Source: MKUN01 sp964481425
GTDB lineage: Bacteria > Bacteroidota > Bacteroidia > Chitinophagales > Chitinophagaceae
DNA length: 64,000 nt
Reading direction: 5' to 3'
Assembly (NCBI GenBank): GCA_964481425.1
Contig: CAYZTM010000020.1
Span: 15,535-79,534, forward strand
The notes under the pieces: model-generated
What the model saw: the letters and a program-made list of their open reading frames with translations, nothing else
Database searches by the model: none
Told to the model about the DNA's origin: nothing
Translations under genes and position numbers: made by a program
In this document: positions 8,906 to 16,825 of the stretch, in pieces
Layout of the letters: each line of letters begins with the position of its first letter
Numbering within the stretch: position 1 is the first letter of the stretch

Positions 8906-9542
8906 AACCTATAATGATGCGTGGGCCAAAATACTTAGGCTGTGTATTCAGCAACAGGTCGAACATCATCCTGACCCTTGCCAGCTTTTCGCGGAACATG
9001 ACTTTGAAGCCGTCCTGGCCATTTACATCGCGGGCATTAAACGCCACCGCATTAATGCCCTTACTGTTGGCTATAAAAAGCGCCCTTTCGTTATGAAACG
9101 GCTGCGAGATTATGGTAAAATTATCTTCCCCGAACACGTCCTTACAGCGCAAAATACTATCGAGCGTACGGAAACCTGCATGGTCCAAGAAAATACGTTC
9201 CTCGGGTATACCTCTTGTGACGAGGTCCCGTTTCATCTTTTCAGGTTCGTTGTAGTTCACTGCACTATTATCGCCACTAACGAGCACATAATCTATTTTA
9301 CCCGCCTTAAAGAGCTGAACTGCAGCATCTATCCTGTATTGATAGTATGGATTAATGCCGCCCCCATTCAGGTATTTGGATGTGCCCAGTAGCAGGCCAA
9401 CCTTATTTTTAGGTATTGTATTTACGTCCGAAAACAATTGAGCTTTTGTAGATGCCGCCACCCAATAGTCTATAGCCCAAACTGAAGCAAGCAACAGCAG
9501 CAGACTGACGATAACGGTATTGCGCCAAAAACGTATGCTCAT
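8904..9542 (-). CDS. SanA-like protein (DUF218/YdcF family)
   Basis: A 212-residue protein with one N-terminal membrane segment (residues ~10-30) and a DUF218 domain. Recognisable family motifs are VGLLLGTSKY near residue 50, YRIDAAVQLFKAGK, VLVSGDN near residue 88, DHAGFRTLDSILR and ISQPFHNERALFIA. In E. coli, SanA affects envelope permeability to vancomycin; the biochemical activity is not settled. The domain should face the periplasm. It stands alone, 50 bp downstream of the anti-sigma gene on the same strand, and could be read through from it. Confidence 0.85.
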   Translation of the reverse strand: MSIRFWRNTVIVSLLLLLASVWAIDYWVAASTKAQLFSDVNTIPKNKVGLLLGTSKYLNGGGINPYYQYRIDAAVQLFKAGKIDYVLVSGDNSAVNYNEPEKMKRDLVTRGIPEERIFLDHAGFRTLDSILRCKDVFGEDNFTIISQPFHNERALFIANSKGINAVAFNARDVNGQDGFKVMFREKLARVRMMFDLLLNTQPKYFGPRIIIG

Positions 9543-9592
9543 AAATATGGGAAAGGTTTTGCAACAATAAAAGAACGCGCAACCGGCCTCAA

Positions 9593-10861
9593 CTATTGCT
9601 TCTCGATAGACTCAAGCAATTTCTTAGCATGTCTTTTGTCCGGGCCGCCCTCATCAACCACAATTTTCAAAAGCCGTTGAGCTTCTTTACTATTGCCCAG
9701 TTTTATGTAGCATTGTGCAGCCATATATGATGCTTCATGCCGCTTAGACTTGGAAGAATTATTGATCTCGGTCTTATATTCTTTCAGTGCATCTGCCCAC
9801 TTCTCTTTTTTGAAATAATACTTCGCCCTATCCATTTTATCAGCCGGTAAGTCATCAGACGCCTTTGCCGATTTTGCCTCGGTGCCCGCTGTTGCGGCAG
9901 TATTTTCAATATGTGCCGGGACTGGTGCAGGTGGAGGAGCCGCCGCGGCCATTGTATGTACCTGGGCCGGTTCAGCAGCTTTGTTCCTGCTATTATCTTG
10001 TTTGGTTACAGCCGCAGGCTTTTCGGGCAAAACGTGATGTTCATCCTTTGCAGCCAGTTTCGCCGCATTTCCTGCCGGCAGCTTGCCTGCATTGGGATCG
10101 ATCTTTTTCGCATCAGGTACAGCTTTTGCCTTTTCCGCAAGGGTCTTTTTATTATCGGCAAGCAGTTGGGCAGCCTTCGCCTTATCATCTGCCGCCTTTT
10201 TAGCATCAACAGCAGGTATATTTGCAGGCTTTGCTTCAGCAGGTTTTGCCTGTACGCCGGCAGTCGCTACTCCTGCAGCAGCGTTGTTATCCACGGCGGC
10301 AGTTTGTGTTTCCGGGGGGGGCGCAGCAGTTTCTTCTGTTGCAACATCCGCATTTTCAGTGGTTTGGGCTGGTTGTACCTGTTGAACTTCCTGTTTTGGC
10401 GCCGAAGTCTTAGGCGTTTTCTCTTCGTCAAATTTCTGGGCGATGAAGGCATTCTGGTCGCTCCGCTGAGACGACCTCACGTACCAGAATATACAGATGG
10501 TACCGAAAACAGCAGCTGCCGCAGCAACTGTGCGCCAGAAAGGCCTCATCTTCGCACCGGGTTTAGGCGTTTCCATGATAGGCGTATCCTGCTGTGCAAT
10601 CGAATTCAATTGTACCTGTGGATTCTTGAGGTTGAACTGCTCCTTCAGGAAGTCAGTATTCATCTCCGCCATAGTTGCCAGCGATCTTTCAGGCTCAAGC
10701 AACATACCATCAACAGCGGCACTACACAAAGGGCAACTATTAAGATGATGCTCAACTGCATGACATTCTTCATTGCCCATATGCCCGCTTACATAATCCT
10801 TCAACTGCCTGCTTGAGAGGCAGACACTTTCATCAAAAATATGTTTCAGATCACCGTTCAT
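9593..10861 (-). CDS. Zinc-finger anti-sigma factor with long Ala/Pro/Lys linker and C-terminal TPR-like region
   Basis: Partner of the ECF sigma gene just upstream, whose 3' end it overlaps by 11 bases, so the two are probably translationally coupled. Residues ~35-50 carry the anti-sigma zinc motif H-x3-C-x2-C (HLNSCPLC). A membrane segment follows at about 110-128 (AAAAAVFGTICIFWYV). Residues ~135-330 are low-complexity, rich in Ala, Pro, Lys, Glu and Gln, probably a spacer across the periplasm. The last ~85 residues (DRAKYYFKKEKWADALKEY, then ASYMAAQCYIKLGNSKEAQRLL) read as two TPR-like helical repeats. So a cytoplasmic sigma-binding domain is joined to a periplasmic protein-interaction domain; what it senses is unknown. 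Confidence 0.82.
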   Translation of the reverse strand: MNGDLKHIFDESVCLSSRQLKDYVSGHMGNEECHAVEHHLNSCPLCSAAVDGMLLEPERSLATMAEMNTDFLKEQFNLKNPQVQLNSIAQQDTPIMETPKPGAKMRPFWRTVAAAAAVFGTICIFWYVRSSQRSDQNAFIAQKFDEEKTPKTSAPKQEVQQVQPAQTTENADVATEETAAPPPETQTAAVDNNAAAGVATAGVQAKPAEAKPANIPAVDAKKAADDKAKAAQLLADNKKTLAEKAKAVPDAKKIDPNAGKLPAGNAAKLAAKDEHHVLPEKPAAVTKQDNSRNKAAEPAQVHTMAAAAPPPAPVPAHIENTAATAGTEAKSAKASDDLPADKMDRAKYYFKKEKWADALKEYKTEINNSSKSKRHEASYMAAQCYIKLGNSKEAQRLLKIVVDEGGPDKRHAKKLLESIEKQ

Positions 10862-11444
10862 TACCCATACCCTGGAGGGTCTCTATTTTTATTTTCAAAT
10901 TCCTTTTACCGTTCTGTATATGGCTCTTTACCTGCATTAAAGTATAGCTAGTCTTTTGTACGATCTCAGCATAAGTAAGTTTATGCAAATAAAAAAGTTC
11001 TATACATGTTCTCTGGTCCTCATTGAGCTGGGCTAAAGCCGTCTCAAGATTACTCAGTTTTTCTTCCAACTCTATCTTTTGATGCAGATCCTGCTCAAAT
11101 TCCATATCCTGCCCCAATTCAATGGTATTATTGACCACCGGCATACTGCTGCGTAGCTGCATCAGGCAGGTATTGCGGGTTACCTTCAGCAACCACGGTT
11201 TAAAATTATTTATATGGAAGCGATTTAGGTCATCCAGCATTTTGATAAATATCTGCTGTGTGGTATCCTTTGCGGCTTCAGTATTGCGCAAATATTTAAG
11301 GCAAACACCGAACACGAGGTGGCCATACCGTTCATACAGGTAGGTAATGGCTGTGTTGTCATGTAAATTCACATACCGATACACTAATTCATCATCCGGG
11401 AACTTTTTGTAGTCCGACACTTGTACTTGCAGTTTTGTCTTCAC
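10851..11444 (-). CDS. ECF-type RNA polymerase sigma factor (sigma-70 family)
   Basis: A 197-residue two-domain sigma factor. Region 2 lies at about residues 28-95 (YLYERYGHLVFGVCLKYL, QQIFIKMLDDL, PWLLKVTRNTC). Region 4 lies at about 130-185 (LNEDQRTCIELFYLHKLTYAEI, a helix-turn-helix, VKSHIQNGKRNLK). The start is a GTG at 11444; no ATG occurs near the N-terminus and an in-frame stop lies four codons upstream. It is followed by its likely anti-sigma factor with an 11-base overlap. Such pairs respond to envelope or extracellular signals; the regulon is not visible here. No clear promoter was found upstream. Confidence 0.92.
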   Translation of the reverse strand: MKTKLQVQVSDYKKFPDDELVYRYVNLHDNTAITYLYERYGHLVFGVCLKYLRNTEAAKDTTQQIFIKMLDDLNRFHINNFKPWLLKVTRNTCLMQLRSSMPVVNNTIELGQDMEFEQDLHQKIELEEKLSNLETALAQLNEDQRTCIELFYLHKLTYAEIVQKTSYTLMQVKSHIQNGKRNLKIKIETLQGMGNER

Positions 11445-11540
11445 AACCTGACTAAATTACCTAATAAAAATTAATTGGTGCAAGCCTGAACGGTTAAATG
11501 TTCGAAAATCATTCTGATTATGTGTATAAAATGGGAAAGC

Positions 11541-11572
11541 TTGTATTTTTCTGCTTCTATAAACTATATTTG
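11541..11572 (+). promoter_or_regulatory. hppA promoter (TTG-N21-TATATTTG)
   Basis: TTG at 11541-11543 and TATATTTG at 11565-11572, spacer 21 bases, fits the Bacteroidota -33/-7 promoter pattern. The leader to the ATG is about 28 bases. Confidence 0.6.
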
Positions 11573-11600
11573 CAGTCATTTTTAACCGTTTTAATATTTT

Positions 11601-13799
11601 ATGAATATATCTTTTTACCTCGTGCCTTGTTTCGGCATTCTCGCCCTGTTGTACACGGTGATCAAAAGTTCCTGGGTAGGCAAGCAGGATGCAGGTAATG
11701 ACCGGATGAAGGAGATCGCGAAGTACATAGCCGAAGGAGCTATGGCTTTCCTGAAAGCTGAATATAAGATACTTACCTATTTTGTAATTATTGCAGGGCT
11801 TCTGCTGGCGTTCATGGGTTACAGCAATCCTAAATCGAGCCCGGCAATCGCCTTGTCTTTTGTGATCGGTGCATGCTTCAGCGCCATTGCAGGTTTCGTA
11901 GGTATGCGCATTGCTACCAAAGCCAATGTGCGCACAGCCAATGCTGCTCGTACCAGCCTCAGCAAGGCCCTGGCCGTTTCTTTCGGCGGCGGCTCTGTAA
12001 TGGGCCTGGGTGTTGCGGGACTTGCCGTACTGGGTCTTGGCGGACTGTTCATTATACTTAAAATGATATTTGCGCCAAATGCAGCTGTTAGCTCAGAAGA
12101 AATGGAACGTACCATAGAGGTGCTTACCGGTTTCTCACTGGGAGCAGAGAGCATCGCACTTTTTGCACGTGTAGGTGGCGGTATCTATACCAAAGCTGCC
12201 GACGTAGGCGCCGACCTGGTGGGTAAAGTAGAAGCGGGCATCCCCGAAGATGATCCCCGGAACCCTGCCACGATAGCCGATAACGTAGGTGATAACGTGG
12301 GTGACGTTGCCGGTATGGGCGCTGACCTTTTCGGATCTTATGTGGCTACCGTTCTGGCTACAATGGTATTGGGACGCGAAACTATAACCGTTGCAGGCAC
12401 TGATAATTTTAATGGCTTTGCACCGATATTGCTGCCCATGCTTATTGCCGGTCTTGGTATCGTGTTCTCTATGATAGGCACCCTGTTCGTGCGTGTATCG
12501 GACAATGTAGGTGTCAGCACATCTGCCGTACAGAAAGCACTGAATATGGGTAACTGGGGTTCTATCATCCTCACTGCAATATCGTCTTACTTCCTTGTAA
12601 ATTATGTGATGCCTGATACGATGACCCTTCGCGGACACGAATTCACAAAGAATGGTGTTTTCGGCGCTATTATGGTAGGTCTTGTAGTAGGTACCTTAAT
12701 GAGTATCATTACCGAATATTATACAGCAATGGGCAAACGCCCCGTGCTTTCAATAGTTCGCCAATCTTCAACAGGTCATGCCACCAATATCATCGGTGGC
12801 CTGGCGATAGGTATGGAAAGCACTTTGCTTCCCATACTGGTACTTGCCGGCGGCATTTATGGTTCTTTCCTGTGCGCAGGCCTATACGGTGTGGCAATTG
12901 CCGCAGCAGGTATGATGGCCACTACAGCCATGCAGCTTGCTATAGATGCCTTTGGCCCTATAGCTGATAATGCAGGTGGTATTGCAGAGATGAGCGAACT
13001 ACCCAAAGAAGTGCGTGAAAAGACAGATACGCTTGATGCAGTTGGTAATACTACCGCAGCAACCGGTAAAGGTTTCGCCATTGCCTCTGCTGCACTTACT
13101 GCCCTGGCGCTATTTGCAGCCTTCGTTGGTGTTGCAGGCATCAGCGGTATAGACATCTATAAGGCTGATGTGCTTGCCGGCTTGTTCGTAGGTGGTATGA
13201 TACCTTTCATCTTCTCATCGCTGCCCGTACGCGCAGTTGGGCAGGCTGCAATGAGCATGGTGGAAGAAGTTCGCCGCCAGTTCCGTACCATTCCGGGCAT
13301 TATGGAAGGTACCGGCACGCCTGAGTATGATAAATGTGTGGCTATCTCTACCAATGCTTCTATCCGTAAGATGATGCTGCCGGGCGCCATCGCTATCATC
13401 TCACCATTGCTTATCGGTTTCATACTTGGCCCAGAAGTATTGGGCGGGTTCCTTGCCGGAGCTACTGTGAGCGGCGTACTGATGGGTATGTTCCAAAACA
13501 ACGCCGGTGGCGCATGGGACAATGCAAAAAAATCATTTGAGAAAGGTGTAGAAATAAACGGCGAGATATACTATAAAAAATCTGAACCGCATAAGGCGTC
13601 TGTAACAGGTGACACTGTTGGCGATCCTTTCAAAGATACATCAGGTCCATCCATGAATATCCTGATCAAACTGATGTCGATAGTTGCATTAGTAATCGCT
13701 CCTACTATTGCCAGTGTGCACCATACTAAAACAGAAACAGCGAAAGCTCCTGTAACAAAGGAAGTAAAAACTACTACACCGATAGTAACGCTGAAATAA
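11601..13799 (+). CDS. hppA: Membrane-bound cation-pumping pyrophosphatase, K+-dependent type
   Basis: A 732-residue polytopic protein (about 16 membrane segments) that couples pyrophosphate hydrolysis to pumping of H+ and/or Na+. The pyrophosphate-binding signature is at about residues 215-245 (EDDPRNPATIADNVGDNVGD, then GADLFGS). Around residue 480, GNTTAATGKGF has Ala where K+-independent enzymes have Lys and Gly three positions on, the pattern of the K+-dependent class, many of which pump Na+; the pumped ion cannot be proved from sequence. A hydrophilic tail of ~30 Lys/Thr-rich residues follows the last membrane helix. Monocistronic: it has its own promoter and a strong terminator. Confidence 0.95.
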   Translation: MNISFYLVPCFGILALLYTVIKSSWVGKQDAGNDRMKEIAKYIAEGAMAFLKAEYKILTYFVIIAGLLLAFMGYSNPKSSPAIALSFVIGACFSAIAGFVGMRIATKANVRTANAARTSLSKALAVSFGGGSVMGLGVAGLAVLGLGGLFIILKMIFAPNAAVSSEEMERTIEVLTGFSLGAESIALFARVGGGIYTKAADVGADLVGKVEAGIPEDDPRNPATIADNVGDNVGDVAGMGADLFGSYVATVLATMVLGRETITVAGTDNFNGFAPILLPMLIAGLGIVFSMIGTLFVRVSDNVGVSTSAVQKALNMGNWGSIILTAISSYFLVNYVMPDTMTLRGHEFTKNGVFGAIMVGLVVGTLMSIITEYYTAMGKRPVLSIVRQSSTGHATNIIGGLAIGMESTLLPILVLAGGIYGSFLCAGLYGVAIAAAGMMATTAMQLAIDAFGPIADNAGGIAEMSELPKEVREKTDTLDAVGNTTAATGKGFAIASAALTALALFAAFVGVAGISGIDIYKADVLAGLFVGGMIPFIFSSLPVRAVGQAAMSMVEEVRRQFRTIPGIMEGTGTPEYDKCVAISTNASIRKMMLPGAIAIISPLLIGFILGPEVLGGFLAGATVSGVLMGMFQNNAGGAWDNAKKSFEKGVEINGEIYYKKSEPHKASVTGDTVGDPFKDTSGPSMNILIKLMSIVALVIAPTIASVHHTKTETAKAPVTKEVKTTTPIVTLK

Positions 13800-13813
13800 G
13801 CAAAAGCATAAAT

Positions 13814-13849
13814 AAAAAAAAATCCCGCTCTTAAGAGCGGGATTTTTTT
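13814..13849. terminator. Bidirectional terminator
   Basis: Poly-A, the palindrome TCCCGCTCTTAAGAGCGGGA (13823-13842), then poly-T. It serves hppA from the left and the glycosyltransferase from the right, whose stop codon touches its right edge. Confidence 0.9.
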
Positions 13850-14597
13850 ATGCGTTCTTCCTGTATAAATTACTTTTTATCAAACCCCATTTGTGCATCC
13901 GGTGGATCATGGATACCCTAAGCACGCCCCGGCCATATTTCATACTCCGACTAAAATTGATACTGGAGGCCTCTTCGAAATATTTGGTAGGACAGGTCAC
14001 TTCTGCTATCTCGTAACCATTCATGAATATCTGGGAGATCATTTCGTTATCGAACACGAAATCATCGCTATTGTAGGTAAAATCGATAGAGCGTAATACT
14101 TCGGCGGAGAAAGCACGATAACCTGTATGGTATTCACTGAGCTTTTGCCCGATCATAATATTCTCAAAAAGCGTAAGGAAACGGTTGGCTATGTACTTAT
14201 ACATAGGCATACCACCTTTAAGCGCCCCTTTCCCCAAAATACGGGATGCCAACACCACAGGATACACATCCATTGCTATAATAGAGGCCATAGCATGTAT
14301 CAGTTTGGGGGTATACTGGTAATCGGGGTGCAACATTATAGCAATATCGGCACCTAATTCCAGGGCCTTGGCATAGCAACTTTTCTGATTGCCTCCATAG
14401 CCTTTATTTACCTCGTGCCTGATGATGTGCTGTATGCCGAGTTTGTGTCCCACCTCAACCGTATCGTCCCGGCTATTGTCATCCACAAGAACCACATCAT
14501 CAACAATATCGAAAGGAATCTCCTTATAAGTACGTTCAAGTGTTTGTGCCGCGTTATAGGCGGGCAACACGATCACTATTTTCTTTCCGTTCAGCAT
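13848..14597 (-). CDS. Family 2 glycosyltransferase, dolichol/polyprenyl-phosphate sugar transferase-like
   Basis: A 249-residue GT-A fold enzyme without a membrane domain. The motifs are IVLPAYNAAQTLERT at the N-terminus, the nucleotide-sugar binding VLVDDNSRDDT near residue 38, NKGYGGNQKS near residue 66, and MLHPDYQYTP around residue 90 in place of the usual D-x-D. TGYRAFS near residue 158 is the acceptor-side motif. The arrangement is that of DPM1-type enzymes, which move a sugar from a nucleotide to a polyprenyl phosphate; donor and acceptor are unknown. It stands alone, with a TAnnTTTA-like -7 candidate at 14608-14615. Confidence 0.85.
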   Translation of the reverse strand: MLNGKKIVIVLPAYNAAQTLERTYKEIPFDIVDDVVLVDDNSRDDTVEVGHKLGIQHIIRHEVNKGYGGNQKSCYAKALELGADIAIMLHPDYQYTPKLIHAMASIIAMDVYPVVLASRILGKGALKGGMPMYKYIANRFLTLFENIMIGQKLSEYHTGYRAFSAEVLRSIDFTYNSDDFVFDNEMISQIFMNGYEIAEVTCPTKYFEEASSINFSRSMKYGRGVLRVSMIHRMHKWGLIKSNLYRKNA

Positions 14598-14646
14598 TTA
14601 CTGGCGTTAAAAATACGGCGAACATTGCCGAAAATGAAATTTATAG

Positions 14647-15129
14647 TTAGCTGGCCACGGGAAAATCGCCTTCTGCAGGGCGCATACTTGTTACTATCAG
14701 GTTGCTGCTTGCTTTGCCCAATAAGGTACCTTCCATATTCTCTACACTGCACTCCACATGTATGATCTTTTTACCGACCCGTATCACTTTAGAGGTAGCG
14801 CGCAACCTGTCGCCCTGTTTTATCGCATACAGAAAATCCACATTCAGATTAAGTGAAGTATAGCCGGTCCCCATATCCAGGCTCACAACGGCCCAGCCTA
14901 TCACCTCATCCATCACCAGGGCCATCATACCTCCATGGATATTGTTGTAGGGGTTAGTCATGTCTTTGCGCACCTCGAGAGATATTGTAGCACTGCCCTT
15001 TTCGATATGCTCCAGTGTAAAGTGTAACCAGTTGCCAGCGGGTGAGCGGGATTCTGTCACCAGTTTTCCTTCGAAATTCTCTTTGATAAATTTCAGCACA
15101 GAACCTGTCGGTATTTCTTTGTAACTCAT
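14647..15129 (-). CDS. PaaI-family hotdog-fold thioesterase
   Basis: A 160-residue protein with the family signature NIHGGMMALVMDEVIGWA around residues 64-81, where HGG and the following acidic residue form the acyl-CoA thioesterase site. The later LNLNVDFLYAIKQGDRL and VECSVEN segments fit the same fold. The acyl-CoA substrate is unknown. The start ATG overlaps the stop of the upstream YdeI-like gene by four bases, so they form an operon. Residues 1-40 are an N-terminal extension common in this group. Confidence 0.85.
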   Translation of the reverse strand: MSYKEIPTGSVLKFIKENFEGKLVTESRSPAGNWLHFTLEHIEKGSATISLEVRKDMTNPYNNIHGGMMALVMDEVIGWAVVSLDMGTGYTSLNLNVDFLYAIKQGDRLRATSKVIRVGKKIIHVECSVENMEGTLLGKASSNLIVTSMRPAEGDFPVAS

Positions 15130-15776
15130 TGTTTTGTTTTGTTGCTCTTTAATTCCTTTTCTGTTCTTAATACCAATAACATCTCTATCATCTTCTCTAT
15201 TCGTCGTTGTCTTGTTTCGGGCTTTTTAGCACCGGCTATGGCCTCCAAATATTCTCTTTTATGGCTAAATGACATAGCATAGAAAAACTCATCAAGGCCT
15301 TTAAAAGGCTTCATTGCCTTTAACCCATCGGCGGGGAGCGACACCGTGCGGGCTACATAGTCTATACCCTCTGTCTTGCGCTGTTCCATGGGTACCGATG
15401 CCCTGGCAGGGTCCTTTTTCTTAAACCGCAGCCCCGACCAATCATCGTTTATGGAAACAGAGGAAACACAAGTATAAAAACGGAAGGTATATTCCCATGG
15501 GTTGTTGCGTACAAGGTCGGACTGTATCCTGCCACTTTTTTTAGGGTATGCTATCCAAAATACCGCGCCATCACTCATCTTCCCTTCTAGCTTAGAAATG
15601 CAGGTATCCAACGTGTTGCCGTCTTCTGCAAATAGTATTAGCTGATCTGCCTGCTTGCCCAAGGGGATATTCTTTTTCAGTTGTATCCCTTCAAATAAGT
15701 CCAGGCAGTCTCCCGGGACGTTAATGGCATACAAAAGCAGATCGGTATTGAAGCGTAATTTTTGAAACAGAGCCAT
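15126..15776 (-). CDS. YdeI/OmpD-associated family protein
   Basis: A 216-residue protein; the ATG at 15776 is preferred to a TTG two codons upstream. The C-terminal ~70 residues (VSLPADGLKAMKPF, FYAMSFSHKREYLEAIAGAKKPETRQRRIEKMI) are the YdeI/OmpD-associated helical domain, in which Lys/Arg-rich helices repeat around the word SHKREY. The N-terminal part (ALFQKLRF, GAVFWIAYPKKSGRI) resembles the DUF3052-like stretch seen with it. No enzymatic role is established for the family. It precedes, and overlaps by four bases, the thioesterase gene. Confidence 0.75.
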   Translation of the reverse strand: MALFQKLRFNTDLLLYAINVPGDCLDLFEGIQLKKNIPLGKQADQLILFAEDGNTLDTCISKLEGKMSDGAVFWIAYPKKSGRIQSDLVRNNPWEYTFRFYTCVSSVSINDDWSGLRFKKKDPARASVPMEQRKTEGIDYVARTVSLPADGLKAMKPFKGLDEFFYAMSFSHKREYLEAIAGAKKPETRQRRIEKMIEMLLVLRTEKELKSNKTKQ

Positions 15777-15791
15777 AAACAATCAACCCTG

Positions 15792-15799
15792 CAAAGGTA
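15792..15799 (-). promoter_or_regulatory. -7 element TACCTTTG for the YdeI-like/thioesterase operon
   Basis: Exact TAnnTTTG on the minus strand, followed by CAGGG, 15 bases before the ATG at 15776. Confidence 0.6.
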
Positions 15800-15829
15800 A
15801 ATGTATGTTGGTGAAGAAAGCACAGGGTA

Positions 15830-16825
15830 CTAGGATAATAGCAGTTCGCACTCCCGGTATAGACGTTCTTTATTTATAGGCACAACACCTACCTCTTCGC
15901 ATACCAGCCCTCCCGCCAGGTTAGCTATCTCTGCCATCAGGCGGGCATCCCGGTCAATAGCATATACCATGGCTGCCACGGCTATTACCGTATCGCCAGC
16001 ACCGGATACATCAGCGATATTTCTTAGGTGTGAGGGGATCAAAGCTGCATCCCGGTCATTATTATAGTAAACGCCATGCTCTGAGAGCGTAATAAAGGTC
16101 ATTTTATGCTGCAGGGCATCTTTTAATTGTTCATGCACTTTGTTCAATGCCGGTAAGTTTATCCCGGTCAATTGTAAGTGCAATCCTTCCCGAACCTCTT
16201 TCAGGTTGGGTTTGAAGATCGAAACATGCTTGTAGACAAGGAAATTCTTAAGCTTTGGATCAACTGCCGTAACAATGCCTATCTCGTTACAATGTGCGAT
16301 GATGCGTTGCACTACGTTCTCCTTCAATACTCCTTTATTGTAATCCTCGAATATGAGTACATCGGGCTTCTCGCGCTGCAGGTAGCGCAACACCATATCG
16401 ATAAAGGGGTGTTCTTCTTCCAGGTACAATTCATCACCTACTTCGTCATCAAGGCGAAGCATTTGCTGGCTCTTGCTGATAACACGTGTTTTGGTAGTAG
16501 TAGTCCTTTTATTGCTGGCCATCAACAGGTCGGTACTTATACCTGCCTGTGTGGAAAGTTGCTTTAGTACCTCACCTTCATGATCGTCACCAATAACACC
16601 CGCCAAAGCTACTTTTGCACCAAGGGCGCGACAGTTGAGCGCTACATTGGCAGCGCCACCGAGCCTACTTTCCCGTCGCTTAACAGCCACTACCGGCACC
16701 GGAGCTTCCGGTGAAATGCGCTCCACATCACCCCACCAATAATTATCGAGCATAACATCGCCCACAACCACAACATGCAGTTGTGCCATATGTTCAAACA
16801 ATTCTTGTAAGCTTGCTTTATCCAT
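15830..16825 (-). CDS. hldA: D-glycero-beta-D-manno-heptose-7-phosphate kinase (HldE kinase half)
   Basis: A PfkB-family sugar kinase of 331 residues that phosphorylates heptose 7-phosphate at C1 on the way to ADP-heptose for lipopolysaccharide. Family motifs are VVVGDVMLDNYWWGDVERIS at about 18-37, PVPVV, the glycine pair in RLGGAANVALN near residue 55, and the catalytic DVSGAGDTV near residue 270 (GAGD). Only the kinase domain is present; the adenylyltransferase half found fused in E. coli HldE must be encoded elsewhere, as is usual in Bacteroidota. The start overlaps the stop of the upstream permease gene by eight bases, so it is co-transcribed with ompH and the permease. Confidence 0.88.
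   Translation of the reverse strand: MDKASLQELFEHMAQLHVVVVGDVMLDNYWWGDVERISPEAPVPVVAVKRRESRLGGAANVALNCRALGAKVALAGVIGDDHEGEVLKQLSTQAGISTDLLMASNKRTTTTKTRVISKSQQMLRLDDEVGDELYLEEEHPFIDMVLRYLQREKPDVLIFEDYNKGVLKENVVQRIIAHCNEIGIVTAVDPKLKNFLVYKHVSIFKPNLKEVREGLHLQLTGINLPALNKVHEQLKDALQHKMTFITLSEHGVYYNNDRDAALIPSHLRNIADVSGAGDTVIAVAAMVYAIDRDARLMAEIANLAGGLVCEEVGVVPINKERLYRECELLLS

Noticed and set aside
9911..10816. A long plus-strand open frame (301 codons) opposite the anti-sigma gene
   Set aside because: It is a shadow of the low-complexity Ala/Pro/Lys region on the other strand; the translation is rich in Cys, Arg and Ser with no recognisable motif.
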